DNA of 64,000 nt, taken from NCBI RefSeq assembly GCF_900167525.1, contig NZ_FUZQ01000006.1:1-64000 (forward strand), given 5' to 3'. Made by a program: the position numbers and the translations under genes. The notes below the pieces were generated by a model, which saw only the letters and a program-made list of their open reading frames with translations, made no database searches and had not been told where the DNA came from. Below are positions 50,504 to 59,445 of the stretch, one piece after another (positions within the stretch are counted from its first letter, which is position 1; the number at the start of each line of letters is the position of its first letter). The DNA comes from Krasilnikoviella flava. GTDB lineage: Bacteria > Actinomycetota > Actinomycetes > Actinomycetales > Cellulomonadaceae.

Positions 50504-51808
50504 TCAGGTGAGCCCGAGGAGTCCGGGCAGCCAGAGCGACAGCGCGGGCGTCATGGCCACTATGAGCAGCAGGAGCACCAGGCCGACGAAGAACGGCACG
50601 AGGCGGCGCATGACGCTCTCGATGGACATGCCGGACACCCGGGCCCCCACGAACAGGACGGGCCCGACGGGCGGGGTGATCGTGCCGATGGACAGCGCGA
50701 GCACCATGAAGATCCCGAAGTGCACGGGGTCCATGCCGAAGGCCGTGACCACGGGCAGGAAGATCGGCGCGAAGATCAGCACGGCCGGCGTCGGGTCCAT
50801 GAAGCACCCGATGATCAGCAGCATGACCACGATGAGCACGATGAGCACGTACGGGTTCGTGCTGACGGTCAGCAGGGCCTCGGTGACGAGCTGCGGGATC
50901 TGGGCGAACGACAGCACCCACGACATCACCCCGGACACGCCGACGAGGAACATGACGATCGCCGTCGTCCGGCCGGACTCGAGCAGGATCTCGCCCAGGT
51001 CGCGCACCTTGATCGAGCGGTACACGAACGACAGGGCCAACGAGTACAGGACGGCGATGCACGACGCCTCGGTGGGCGTGAAGACGCCCGCCAGGATGCC
51101 GCCGATGACGATGACGATCAGCAGGAGCGCGGGCACGGCCTGCCCGGCGACCCGGAGCCTCGCCGGCCCGGACAGCTTCTCGGTCACGCGCAGCTCGGGC
51201 CGCTTGCGTGCGTACAGGTGCACGATGACCATGCAGACCACGGCCCACAGGATGCCCGGCACGTACCCGGCGACGAACAGCGCCGCGACGGACGTGCTCG
51301 ACACGAGCGAGTACACGATCATCAGGTTGCTCGGCGGGATGATCATGCCGGACGGCGCGGACGCGATGTTGGTCGCGGCGGCGAAGTCCTTGGGGTAGCC
51401 CTCCTTGGCCTGCAGGGGACCCATGGTCGAACCGACGGCGGCGACCGCCGCCACGGCAGAGCCGGACACCGAGCCGAACATCGCGTTGGCCGCGACGTTG
51501 GTCTGGGCGAGCGACCCGGGGGCGCGGCCCACCAGCATCTTGGCGAAGTTGACGAGCCGCAGCGCGATCCCGCCGTTGTTCATGATCACGCCGGCGAGCA
51601 CGAAGAACGGGATCGCCAGCAGGGAGAAGTTGTTGACACCGCGGAACATCTGCTGCGCGGACGTGAGGAGCCCGTTCTCGAAGCCGAGCACGGTGATCGC
51701 GGCGAGCGCCGACGACGTGCCGACGGCCACCGAGATCGGGATCCCCAGTGCGAGGAGGGCGACGATCCCGACGATCAGGACCAGCCCGGCGATTGCTGCC
51801 ACCTCCAT
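50504..51808 (-). CDS. dctM: TRAP transporter large permease, DctM subunit
   Basis: A 434-residue membrane protein with about 12 hydrophobic segments, the Na+-driven channel of a tripartite (TRAP) importer. Family blocks include SLLAIPFFVLAGVIMNNGGI, SGSAVAAVAAVGSTMGPLQA and IGTITPPVGPVLFVGARVSG. ATG 51808 follows GAGGGGG; a longer frame from 51865 would overlap dctQ. It lies ten bases after dctQ. The operon with kduI and kduD suggests import of an unsaturated uronate or keto-deoxyuronate. Confidence 0.95.
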   Translation of the reverse strand: MEVAAIAGLVLIVGIVALLALGIPISVAVGTSSALAAITVLGFENGLLTSAQQMFRGVNNFSLLAIPFFVLAGVIMNNGGIALRLVNFAKMLVGRAPGSLAQTNVAANAMFGSVSGSAVAAVAAVGSTMGPLQAKEGYPKDFAAATNIASAPSGMIIPPSNLMIVYSLVSSTSVAALFVAGYVPGILWAVVCMVIVHLYARKRPELRVTEKLSGPARLRVAGQAVPALLLIVIVIGGILAGVFTPTEASCIAVLYSLALSFVYRSIKVRDLGEILLESGRTTAIVMFLVGVSGVMSWVLSFAQIPQLVTEALLTVSTNPYVLIVLIVVMLLIIGCFMDPTPAVLIFAPIFLPVVTAFGMDPVHFGIFMVLALSIGTITPPVGPVLFVGARVSGMSIESVMRRLVPFFVGLVLLLLIVAMTPALSLWLPGLLGLT

Positions 51809-51818
51809 GTGAGCCCCC

Positions 51819-52322
51819 TCAGACTGCGTCCGGCTCGCCGTCGGTCGTGGCGTCCTCGACGCCACGCACGACGGCCACCAGGTGGTAGACGGTGTAGAAG
51901 AGCACGAGCACGCCCGAGATCGGGAGCACCAGGTAGAGCCAGCCGACCATCAGGGGGAGGCTGGGGACGTCCTGCGACCAGGTGAGCAGGGCGAGCTGCC
52001 AGCCCCCGTAGACGAGCACCAGCGCCGCGAAGGCGAAAGTCACGACCTGGCCGAGCACGGCGGCCGCACGCTGCAGGTGCTCGGGCGCCCGGCGCACCAG
52101 GAAGTCGACGGCGATGTGGCCGCGCTCCCCGAACACGAGGGCGGTGCCGAAGAAGCTCAACCACACGAACAGGTACTTGGCGAGCTCCTCCGACCACACG
52201 CTGGGGGCCGACAGCACCTGCCGGGTGAAGACCTGCCACGCCACGACCAGCACGAGCGCCGCCAGGAGCAGCACGCACAGCCAGCGCAGCACGACGTCGA
52301 GGCCGTTCTTGACGCGCGTCAC
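51819..52322 (-). CDS. dctQ: TRAP transporter small permease, DctQ subunit
   Basis: A 167-residue protein with four predicted helices (first VVLRWLCVLLLAALVLVVAW) and the DctQ-type segment VWSEELAKYLFVWLSFFGTA. GTG 52322 overlaps the dctP stop codon (GTGA), so it is translated with the binding protein. It forms the membrane complex with DctM encoded next. Confidence 0.93.
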   Translation of the reverse strand: MTRVKNGLDVVLRWLCVLLLAALVLVVAWQVFTRQVLSAPSVWSEELAKYLFVWLSFFGTALVFGERGHIAVDFLVRRAPEHLQRAAAVLGQVVTFAFAALVLVYGGWQLALLTWSQDVPSLPLMVGWLYLVLPISGVLVLFYTVYHLVAVVRGVEDATTDGEPDAV

Positions 52323-53392
52323 CGGTCGCCCTCCGTCCGGCCCGCCATCTGCTCGGCCACCGCGCGGGTGCGGTCGTAGAGCTGGCGGGACGCGGGCGTC
52401 GTGAGCTTCTCGTCGAGCAACGGCGCGACGGCCTCCCGGAACGGCTCGACGTCCGGCGAGCTGAACTCGGCGCCGGCCTCCTCGGCGGCCTGCTGGCTGG
52501 AGACCATGACCTCGGTCGTGAGCCGGCTGGACTCGTCGTACGCCGCCTCGAGCTCCTCCAGGAACACGCCGCGGTCGGCCTCGGACATCGCGTCGAAGGT
52601 GGCCGGGTTGGTGATGAGGTAGTCCGGGATCATGAGGTGGTTCGTGTACGAGTAGTACGGGGCGACCTCGTCGTGCTTGAGGTTGCGGTAGATCGACTCG
52701 TTGTTCTCGCCGCCGTCGATGACGCCCGACTGGATGGCCGTGTACACCTCGCCCTGGCCCATGGGCGTGCCGACGCCGCCCATGAGGTCCATCATCCGGC
52801 TGTTGGTGTCGGTCTCCATGACGCGGATCTTGAGGCCGGCGAGGTCCGCGGGCGTCTCGATCGGGTGCGCCGAGGTGTACACGCTGCGCACCCCGGCCGA
52901 GAACCCGCCGAGCACGCGGATGTTCTGCTCCTCGAGCGAGGAGTACAGGTCGCCGGTGATCGCGGGGTCGTTGAGCACCGCCTCCTGGTGCGCCTGGGAG
53001 TCGTAGACGTACGGCATGTTCAGGGCCACGAAGTCCGCGTTGATGTTCTCCAGGAGCGACCCGGCGACGAGGGCGAGGTCGACCGCGCCGGACTGCACCA
53101 GCTCCACGGTGTCCTTCTGCGCCCCGAGCGTCTCGTTGGGATACACCTCCACCGAGTAGCGACCGTCGGTCCGCTCCGCGAGCCGCTCCCCCAGGCGGGT
53201 GAGCGCCACGGCCTCCGGCTGGTCGGCGTTCTGGTTGAAGGCCACCTTGAAGACCCGCTCCGCCTCGGGCGCTCCCGCACCCTCGGTCGCCCCGGCCCCT
53301 GCCGCGGCGGTCGTGAACCCTGCGCCGCAGGCGGTCAACACGACCGCCACGAGCGCTGCCGACCCTGCTGCGGCCAGCTGTCTGAGCCTCAT
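52319..53392 (-). CDS. dctP: TRAP transporter substrate-binding lipoprotein, DctP
   Basis: A 357-residue solute-binding protein with lipobox VLTAC near residue 22 and an Ala/Gly-rich linker. The DctP fold shows VYPNETLGAQKDTVELVQSG, the conserved Arg of the carboxylate site in KIRVMETDTN, and GGENNESIYRNLKHDEVA. The conserved arginine implies an acidic ligand, which fits uronates. First gene of a six-gene operon; upstream lie a perfect TTGACA hexamer and two GGAAC-type repeats. The ligand assignment is inferred from kduI and kduD. Confidence 0.93.
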   Translation of the reverse strand: MRLRQLAAAGSAALVAVVLTACGAGFTTAAAGAGATEGAGAPEAERVFKVAFNQNADQPEAVALTRLGERLAERTDGRYSVEVYPNETLGAQKDTVELVQSGAVDLALVAGSLLENINADFVALNMPYVYDSQAHQEAVLNDPAITGDLYSSLEEQNIRVLGGFSAGVRSVYTSAHPIETPADLAGLKIRVMETDTNSRMMDLMGGVGTPMGQGEVYTAIQSGVIDGGENNESIYRNLKHDEVAPYYSYTNHLMIPDYLITNPATFDAMSEADRGVFLEELEAAYDESSRLTTEVMVSSQQAAEEAGAEFSSPDVEPFREAVAPLLDEKLTTPASRQLYDRTRAVAEQMAGRTEGDR

Positions 53393-53456
53393 CGCCCCTC
53401 CTTCTGCTCCTCGTCGAGCGGGACATCCTTCGATGCCCTCGGTCTATCCATGGTCC

Positions 53457-53511
53457 GTCACACGGAACTCAGTTCTGTCATACGGAACCAGTTGCCGCTG
53501 TCGCCTGTCAA
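53457..53511 (-). promoter_or_regulatory. promoter region with two IclR-type sites before dctP
   Basis: GTCACACGGAACTCAGTT (53457-53474) and GTCATACGGAACCAGTT (53477-53493) are direct repeats 20 bases apart, and the first includes the near-perfect palindrome GAACTCAGTTC (53465-53475). A perfect TTGACA reads leftward at 53511-53506; the -10 is not clear. The sites would lie between the -35 and the transcription start, fitting repression by the IclR encoded in this operon. Confidence 0.55.
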
Positions 53512-53562
53512 GCTCCGGCCCGTCGGGAGCGGGGCCGGGCCCACCGCGGGCACGATGTCCTC

Positions 53563-54568
53563 ATGAGCATCCGCACCCCCCCTCGACGTCCTGTTCATCG
53601 GCGGCTCCGGCGTCATCAGCGCCGCGAGCGTCACCCGAGCCGTGGGCCTCGGTCACCGGGTCACGGTCCTCAACCGCGGCACGTCGACCACGCGGCCGCT
53701 GCCGCCGGAGGTGGAGACGCTCGTGGCGGACGTGACCGACGACGCCGCGGTCGACGCCGCCCTCGCGGGCCGGGACTTCGACGTGGTCGCGCAGTTCCGC
53801 GCGTTCCGCCCGGACCATGTGGCGCACGACGTCGAGCGCTTCACCGGCCGCGTCGGTCAGTACGTCTTCGTCTCCTCCGCCTCGGCCTACCAGACGCCGC
53901 CCGCTCGGCTGCCCGTCACCGAGTCCACGCCGCTGCGCAACCCGTTCTGGCAGTACTCCCGGGACAAGATCGCGGGCGAGGACGTGCTGGTCCGCGCCTG
54001 GCGGGACCGCGGGTTCCCCGCGACGATCGTGCGCCCGTCGCACACCTATGACCGCACGCTGCTGCCCACCATGGGCGGCTGGACCGACGTCGCACGGCTG
54101 CGCGCCGGGAAGCCCGTCGTCGTGCACGGCGACGGCACCTCGCTGTGGACGCTGACCCACACGGACGACTTCGCGGTCGGGTTCGTGGGCCTGCTCGGCC
54201 ACCCTGCCGCCGTGGGCGACACCTTCCAGATCATGGGCACGCACGCCCCGTCGTGGGACCAGGTCTACCGCTGGCTCGCCGCGGCCGCGGGCGTGGACGA
54301 GCCCGAGCTCGTCCACGTCGCCTCCGAGACGATCGCCCGCGTGCTCCCCGACGTGGGGCCGGGCCTGCTCGGCGACAAGGCGCACACGATGCTGTTCGAC
54401 TGCGCCAAGGTGCGCGCCCTGGTCCCCGAGCTCGGCACCACCGTCACCTACGACCAGGCCGCCGTCGAGCAGGTCGCCTGGTTCGACGCGCACCCCGAGG
54501 CGCAGCGGGTGGACGACGCCCTCGACGCCGCGTTCGACCGCCTGGTCGAGCACGCGCGGGCCGTCTGA
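53563..54568 (+). CDS. NAD-dependent epimerase/reductase with N-terminal frameshift
   Basis: A Rossmann-fold protein of the nucleoside-sugar epimerase type. The NAD-binding start DVLFIGGSGVISAASV lies in the frame of the main body, but that frame has a stop (TGA 53564-53566) and no ATG before GTG 53642. ATG 53563 opens MSIRTP and reaches the correct frame only if the run of seven C at 53576-53582 were six. Then MSIRTPLDVLFIGGSG would be a normal N-terminus. The rest (VLNRGTSTTRPLP, FVSSASAYQTP, WQYSRDKIAGED, IVRPSHTYD) is intact. Either sequencing error, a real mutation or a slippage-controlled gene; without repair the product from 53642 lacks the NAD loop. Confidence 0.75.
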
Positions 54569-54618
54569 GCCCCGGTCGTCCCGGCAGGCGGCGGGGCCCG
54601 CCCACGTACCCTGCCGGG

Positions 54619-55299
54619 GTGACCCGCTCCCCCGCCCCGCTCGTCCTGCTCGACCTCGACGGCACGCTCACCGACTCCGCGCCCGGCATCGTCGCGGGCA
54701 TCCGCCACGCGTACGGCGCGCTCGGACTGCCCGTGCCCGACGACGCCACGCTGCGCTCGTTCGTCGGCCCGCCCATCACCGCGTCGTTCCCCGCGCACGG
54801 CGTCCCGGCCGACCGGGTCGACGAGGCCGTCCGCGCCTACCGCGAGGTGTTCGCGGCGGGCGGCATGTACGACAACCGGGTGTTCGACGGCATCCCCGAG
54901 GTGCTGCGCGCCCTGCGGGCCGCCGGCTGCACGCTCGCCGTCGCGACCTCCAAGCCGGAGGTCTACGCGAAGCCCATCTGCGACCGGTTCGGGCTGACGG
55001 AGCTCGTCGACGACGTCTTCGGCGCCCCGCTCGACGGGGGCACCTCGACCAAGGCCGACGTCATCGCCAAGGCCCTCGCCGCCCTCGGCCGCACCTCCCC
55101 CGTGGTCCCGGCCGACGGCCCCGCGATCATGGTCGGCGACCGCGAGCACGACGTGCACGGCGCGGCCGAGCACGGCATCCGCTGCGTCGGGGTCACGTGG
55201 GGGTACGCCGCGCCCGGCGAGCTCGCGGACGCCGGCGCCGTCGCGCTCGTGGACGACGTCGCCGGCCTCACCGACGCCGTCCTCTCCCGCCTCGCCTGA
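54619..55299 (+). CDS. HAD-family phosphatase (phosphoglycolate phosphatase-like)
   Basis: A 226-residue hydrolase with HAD motif I LLDLDGTLTDS (nucleophile and acid Asp pair), motif II VATSK, motif III Lys in STKADVIAKAL and motif IV MVGDREHDVHGA. A four-helix cap follows motif I, so it is subfamily I, like phosphoglycolate phosphatase Gph. GTG 54619; no clear ribosome-binding site. It lies 50 bases after the epimerase gene on the same strand and may be cotranscribed. Substrate cannot be read from sequence. Confidence 0.9.
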   Translation: MTRSPAPLVLLDLDGTLTDSAPGIVAGIRHAYGALGLPVPDDATLRSFVGPPITASFPAHGVPADRVDEAVRAYREVFAAGGMYDNRVFDGIPEVLRALRAAGCTLAVATSKPEVYAKPICDRFGLTELVDDVFGAPLDGGTSTKADVIAKALAALGRTSPVVPADGPAIMVGDREHDVHGAAEHGIRCVGVTWGYAAPGELADAGAVALVDDVAGLTDAVLSRLA

Positions 55300-55314
55300 G
55301 AGGCGGGCCGCGAG

Positions 55315-56400
55315 TCAGTCGCGGAGCAGGGGCAGCAGCTGCTCGCCCTGGCGGCGGATCTCGTCCAGGTACGGGGTGTCCGAGAGCACGAAGTGCGTGA
55401 CGCCGAGGTCCTGGTAGCGGCGCAGCGACTTCGCGACGTCGGACGGCGAGCCCACCAGCCACGTGGTCCCGGCCCCGCCGCCCCCGGCACGCGCCGGGGC
55501 GGTGTACAGGTTCTCGTCGAGCACGTCGCCGCGCGCGGCGAGGTCGAGCAGTCGCTGCTGCCCCACGGCGACGGGCCGGTCCGCGGCCCGGTGGTCGGCG
55601 TCCCGGCGCCAGCCCTGCCGCCCCGACGACTCCGCGAGCTGCGCCACCTTCGCCTCGGCGTCGCGCCAGGCCTCGTCGGTCGTGTCGCGGACGAAGGTCG
55701 TGACGCGCAGCCCGAACTGCAGCGGCGCGAGCCCCCGGCCGACCCGCTCGCTCAGCGCGCGCAGCCGCTCGATCCGCTCGGCGACGCCGTCCAGCGGCTC
55801 GCCCCAGAAGAGCTGCACGTCCGCCTCGGCCGCCGCCACCTCCTCCGCCTCCGGCGACGCGCCGCCGAAGTAGAGCGTCGGGTGCGGGCGCGCGTCCCGG
55901 GCGACGGGCCGCAGCGGCAGCGTGGCGCCGGCGGCCCGGTAGTGCTCGCCGTCGAACGTCACGTCGTCCTGCGTCCACAGCCGGCGCACCAGCTGCAGGA
56001 ACTCGCGCGTGCGGGCGTACCTCGCCGCCCGGTCGGTGACGTCGTCGCCGTACTGCGCGACGCCGTCCTGCCCCGACACGATGTTGATCCGCACCCGGCC
56101 GCCCGTGAGGTGATCGAGGGTGGCGGCCGCCGACGCGAGGTGCGCGGGCTGCCAGTAGCCGGGCCGGATCGCGATCAGCGGGTTGAACGTCGTGGTGCGC
56201 GCGGCGAGAGCCGCCGCCACGGTGAACGTGTCGGGGCGGCCCCAGCCGGTGCCGAGCAGCGCGCCGTCCCAGCCGTGCTCCTCGAGGGCGAGCGCCTGCT
56301 CGGCGAGGGAGTCGAGGCTGTTGTGGTCCGCCGTCACGGAGTCGCCACGGTGCCCCGGCCGCGCCTGGTTGGGGATGTACCAGAGGACGTCGGCGCTCAT
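55315..56400 (-). CDS. SsuD-like FMN-dependent alkanesulfonate monooxygenase (LLM class)
   Basis: A 361-residue luciferase-like flavin monooxygenase that probably desulfonates organosulfur compounds to sulfite and aldehyde. Typical sequence: VLWYIPNQARPGHRGD, HGWDGALLGTG, FNPLIAIRPGYWQPAHLASA, LDHLTGGRVRINIVSGQD, and LYFGGASPEAEEVAA. ATG 56400 overlaps the stop codon of the second monooxygenase gene. It is the last gene of an operon with an SsuABC-like importer. A flavin reductase, needed to supply FMNH2, is not encoded in the operon. Confidence 0.88.
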   Translation of the reverse strand: MSADVLWYIPNQARPGHRGDSVTADHNSLDSLAEQALALEEHGWDGALLGTGWGRPDTFTVAAALAARTTTFNPLIAIRPGYWQPAHLASAAATLDHLTGGRVRINIVSGQDGVAQYGDDVTDRAARYARTREFLQLVRRLWTQDDVTFDGEHYRAAGATLPLRPVARDARPHPTLYFGGASPEAEEVAAAEADVQLFWGEPLDGVAERIERLRALSERVGRGLAPLQFGLRVTTFVRDTTDEAWRDAEAKVAQLAESSGRQGWRRDADHRAADRPVAVGQQRLLDLAARGDVLDENLYTAPARAGGGGAGTTWLVGSPSDVAKSLRRYQDLGVTHFVLSDTPYLDEIRRQGEQLLPLLRD

Positions 56401-57794
56401 GCCCCCACCCCCGCGAGCTCGGCCGTGGTCCGGGCCCCCGCCGTCGACGACGGGTACCGGCTCGCGGGCCGCTCGAGCCCGTAGTGCTCGCGCAGCGTGG
56501 TGCCCTCGTAGGCGGTGCGGAACAGCCCGCGCTCCTGCAGGATCGGCACGACGTGCCCCGTGAACTCCTCCAGTCCGCGCGGTAGCACGGCCGGCATGAC
56601 GTTGAAGCCGTCGGCGGCCTCTGCGTCGTACCACTCCTGCAGGGCGTCGGCGATCTGCTCGGGCGTGCCGGCCAGGGTGCGGTGCCCGCGCCCGCCGCCG
56701 AGGCGGCCGATGAGCTCGCGGACGGTCAACCGCTCGCGCCGCGCCAGCTCCACGATCAGCGTGTACCGGCTCTTGGCACCCTCGATCTCGTCCTCGTCGG
56801 GCAGGTCGGCGGGCAGCTGCCGGTCCAGCGGCAGGTCCTCGGGGTCGACGCGCAGGGTCGCGGCGAGCTGCCGGCGCGCGTACTCGGGCACGATGAGCTC
56901 GTCGAGCTCACGCTCGGCCGCGAGCGCCTCCGCCTCCGTGGACCCGAGGACGGGCACGATGCCGGGCAGGATCTTGACGCCCTGGGGGTCGCGCCCCGCT
57001 GCGACGGTCCGCGTCTTGAGGTCGGCGTAGAAGGCCCGGGCGTCGCCCAGGGTCTGGTGCGCCGTGAAGACGGCCTCGGCGTACCGCGCCGCGAGCGTCC
57101 TGCCGTCCTCGGACGACCCGGCCTGCACGATGAGCGGCCGCGCCTGGGGGCTGCGCGGGGTGGTGAGCGCGCCCGCGACGGAGAAGTGCTCGCCGACGTG
57201 CGCGGCCGGGTGGATCTTTCTCGCGTCCGCCCAGACGCCCTGCTCCTTGTCGCCGAGCACGGCGTCGTCGTCCCACGAGTCCCACAGCTTGTACGCGACG
57301 TCGAGGAACTCGGCCGCGCGCTGGTAGCGCACGGCGTGCGCGGGCTGGTCGTCGAGGCCGAAGTTGCGCGCGACGTCCGGGCCGGCCGTCGTCACGACGT
57401 TCCACCCGGCGCGCCCGCCCGAGACGATGTCGATGGAGGCGAACCGTCGCGCCAGGTTGTACGGCGAGTTGTAGGTGGTGGACGCCGTCGCGATGAGGCC
57501 GATCCGCTCGGTCGCGGCGGCGAGCGCGGTGAGCACGATCAGCGGGTCGAGCGACCCGGCGGGGCGGCGCCCGACGTCGCTGCGCAGGCCGGGGCCGTCG
57601 GCGAAGAAGACGGAGTCCAGCAGGCCGTCCTCCGCCGTGCGGGCGAGCCGCTGCAGATAGGCGAGGTCCGTGGACGTGTGGTCCGGCGAGCTCTCCGGCA
57701 GCCGCCACGACGCCTCGTGGTGGCCGGTGCTCATGAGGAACGCGTTGAGGTGGAAGCGGCCGGGCCGGTGCCCGGTGGCGGCGTCGCGGGTCAT
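56397..57794 (-). CDS. LLM flavin monooxygenase, NtaA/SnaA/DszA family
   Basis: A 465-residue luciferase-like monooxygenase. It begins FHLNAFLMSTGHHEASWRLP, typical of the NtaA/SnaA/DszA group, with SVFFADGPGLRSDVG, TASTTYNSPYNLARRFAS and GWNVVTTAGPDVARNFG following. ATG 57794 overlaps the stop codon of the ATPase gene, and its own stop overlaps the next monooxygenase start. DszA acts on dibenzothiophene sulfone and others on dimethyl sulfone or nitrilotriacetate; the SsuABC-like neighbours and the cysteine-rich leader favour a sulfur compound. Confidence 0.9.
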   Translation of the reverse strand: MTRDAATGHRPGRFHLNAFLMSTGHHEASWRLPESSPDHTSTDLAYLQRLARTAEDGLLDSVFFADGPGLRSDVGRRPAGSLDPLIVLTALAAATERIGLIATASTTYNSPYNLARRFASIDIVSGGRAGWNVVTTAGPDVARNFGLDDQPAHAVRYQRAAEFLDVAYKLWDSWDDDAVLGDKEQGVWADARKIHPAAHVGEHFSVAGALTTPRSPQARPLIVQAGSSEDGRTLAARYAEAVFTAHQTLGDARAFYADLKTRTVAAGRDPQGVKILPGIVPVLGSTEAEALAAERELDELIVPEYARRQLAATLRVDPEDLPLDRQLPADLPDEDEIEGAKSRYTLIVELARRERLTVRELIGRLGGGRGHRTLAGTPEQIADALQEWYDAEAADGFNVMPAVLPRGLEEFTGHVVPILQERGLFRTAYEGTTLREHYGLERPASRYPSSTAGARTTAELAGVGA

Positions 57795-58561
57795 GCGGTC
57801 ACGTCCTTCCGGTCGACGCCGAGGGCGTCGAGCAGCTCGGTGCGGATGGCGGCGAAGCGGGGGTCGGCGGCGTCGCGCGCGCCGCCCAGGTCGATGCGGC
57901 GCTCGACCGCGATGCGGCCGCGGTCGAGGACGACGACGCGGTCGGCGAGCACGATCGCCTCGTCGACGTCGTGGGTCACGAGCAGCACGGCCGGCCGGTG
58001 CCGGGCGTACAGGTCGCGCAGCAGCGTGTGCATGCGGATGCGGGTGAGGGCGTCCAGGGCCCCGAACGGCTCGTCCGCCAGCAGCAGCTGCGGCGAGCGC
58101 ACCAGCGACCGGGCCAGGGAGACCCGCTGCTGCTCGCCGCCGGACAGCTCGTTCGGCCACGCAAGTTCCCGACCGGCGAGACCGACCTCGGCCAGGGCGG
58201 CCCGGCCGGCGTCGCGCGCAGCACGCCGCGCGCCGCCGAGACCGAGGACGACGTTGTCCAGCACCCGCGCCCACGGCAGCAGCCGCGAGTCCTGGAACAC
58301 GACGGACACCTGGTCGGGCACGCGCACCTCACCGGTGCCCGCGACGCCGTGGTCGAGGCCCGCGAGCGCCCGCAGCAGCGTCGACTTGCCGGAGCCGCTC
58401 CGGCCCAGGATCGCGACGAACTCCCCCGCGCCGAGCTCCAGGTCGAGGTCGTCCAGCACCCGGTCCTCGCCGTACGCGCGCACGAGGCCGCGGACGGCGA
58501 CGGCGGGGGCGTCGGCGGGAACCTCGACGACGGCGGTCAGTCCTCCAGCGTGCGTCGCCAT
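57791..58561 (-). CDS. ssuB: sulfonate-type ABC transporter ATPase (SsuB-like)
   Basis: A 256-residue ATPase with Walker A GRSGSGKST at 53-61, Q-loop VVFQDSRLLPW near 87-97, signature LSGGEQQR at 139-146 and Walker B LLLADEP at 159-165, followed by the H-loop LLVTHDVDEA. The short length without a TOBE domain and the DSRLLPW segment are typical of SsuB/TauB proteins. ATG 58561 lies 25 bases inside the permease gene, and the stop codon overlaps the next gene. Nitrate and taurine transport ATPases are close relatives; the monooxygenases point to sulfonates. Confidence 0.9.
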   Translation of the reverse strand: MATHAGGLTAVVEVPADAPAVAVRGLVRAYGEDRVLDDLDLELGAGEFVAILGRSGSGKSTLLRALAGLDHGVAGTGEVRVPDQVSVVFQDSRLLPWARVLDNVVLGLGGARRAARDAGRAALAEVGLAGRELAWPNELSGGEQQRVSLARSLVRSPQLLLADEPFGALDALTRIRMHTLLRDLYARHRPAVLLVTHDVDEAIVLADRVVVLDRGRIAVERRIDLGGARDAADPRFAAIRTELLDALGVDRKDVTA

Positions 58562-59445
58562 GCGAGCGCCCTCCTCTGCAGCAGGCGGACGGCGGCGTCG
58601 GCACTGAAGCCGAGGACGCCGTAGACGACGAGGCCGACGATGATGACCTCGGTCTGGCCGTAGGTGCGGGCGAGCTCCATCATGTAGCCGATGCCCGCGG
58701 TGGCGTTGACCTGCTCGACGACGACCAGCGACAGCAGGGACCCGGTGACGGCGAACCGCAGGCCGAGCAGGAAGCCGGGCAGCGCGCCGGGCAGCACGAC
58801 GCGGCGCACGAATTGCGGCCGGCTCAGCCGCACGGTCTCGGCCAGCTCCACGTACCGGGAGTCGATCGAGCGCAGCCCGTTGTGCGTGTGCAGGTAGATC
58901 GGGATGAAGACGCCGAGCGCGATGGTGATGACCTTCATCGGCTCGCCGATGCCGAACCACAGGATGAGCAGGGGCAGCAGCGCGAGGTTCGGGATGGCGC
59001 GCTTGACCTGGATCGGGCCGTCGAGCAGCGCGTCGCCGACCCGGCTCAGCCCGGAGGCGAGCGCCAGCACGACGCCCGCCGCGACGCCCCAGGCCAGGCC
59101 CAGGGCCGCGCGGGTCAGCGAGACCCCCAGGTTCTCCTGCAGGTCGCCCTGGGCGATCAGGTCGCCGGCCGTCGTGACCACCGTCCACGGCGCGCTGAGC
59201 ACCCGCTGGTCGATGAGCCCCGAGGCGGAGCCGGCCACCCACACGCCGACCAGGACGGCGACGCCGACCAGCCCGGCCGCGGGGACCGGGCGGCCGAGCC
59301 CGAGCCGTCGTCCGGCGGGGCGGTCGTCGGGCCGGGGGCCGGGGCGGACGCCGGGCGGCCCGCCCGGGCGGCCCGGTGCCGGCTCCGTCGAGGTCCGGGC
59401 GCGGGGCACCGTGCCCGCCCGCGTCGCGGTGCCGAGCGCGGTCAC
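58537..59445 (-). CDS. ssuC: sulfonate-type ABC transporter permease (SsuC-like)
   Basis: A 302-residue permease with a long Pro/Arg-rich N-terminal tail (about 55 residues) and six helices, starting VPAAGLVGVAVLVGVWVAGS. The family loop SRYVELAETVRLSRPQFVRR and KRAIPNLALLPLLILWFGIG are characteristic of the SsuC/TauC/NrtB group. GTG 59445 overlaps the stop codon of the binding-protein gene (GTGA). It acts with the ATPase and binding protein on either side. Confidence 0.92.
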   Translation of the reverse strand: MTALGTATRAGTVPRARTSTEPAPGRPGGPPGVRPGPRPDDRPAGRRLGLGRPVPAAGLVGVAVLVGVWVAGSASGLIDQRVLSAPWTVVTTAGDLIAQGDLQENLGVSLTRAALGLAWGVAAGVVLALASGLSRVGDALLDGPIQVKRAIPNLALLPLLILWFGIGEPMKVITIALGVFIPIYLHTHNGLRSIDSRYVELAETVRLSRPQFVRRVVLPGALPGFLLGLRFAVTGSLLSLVVVEQVNATAGIGYMMELARTYGQTEVIIVGLVVYGVLGFSADAAVRLLQRRALAWRRTLED

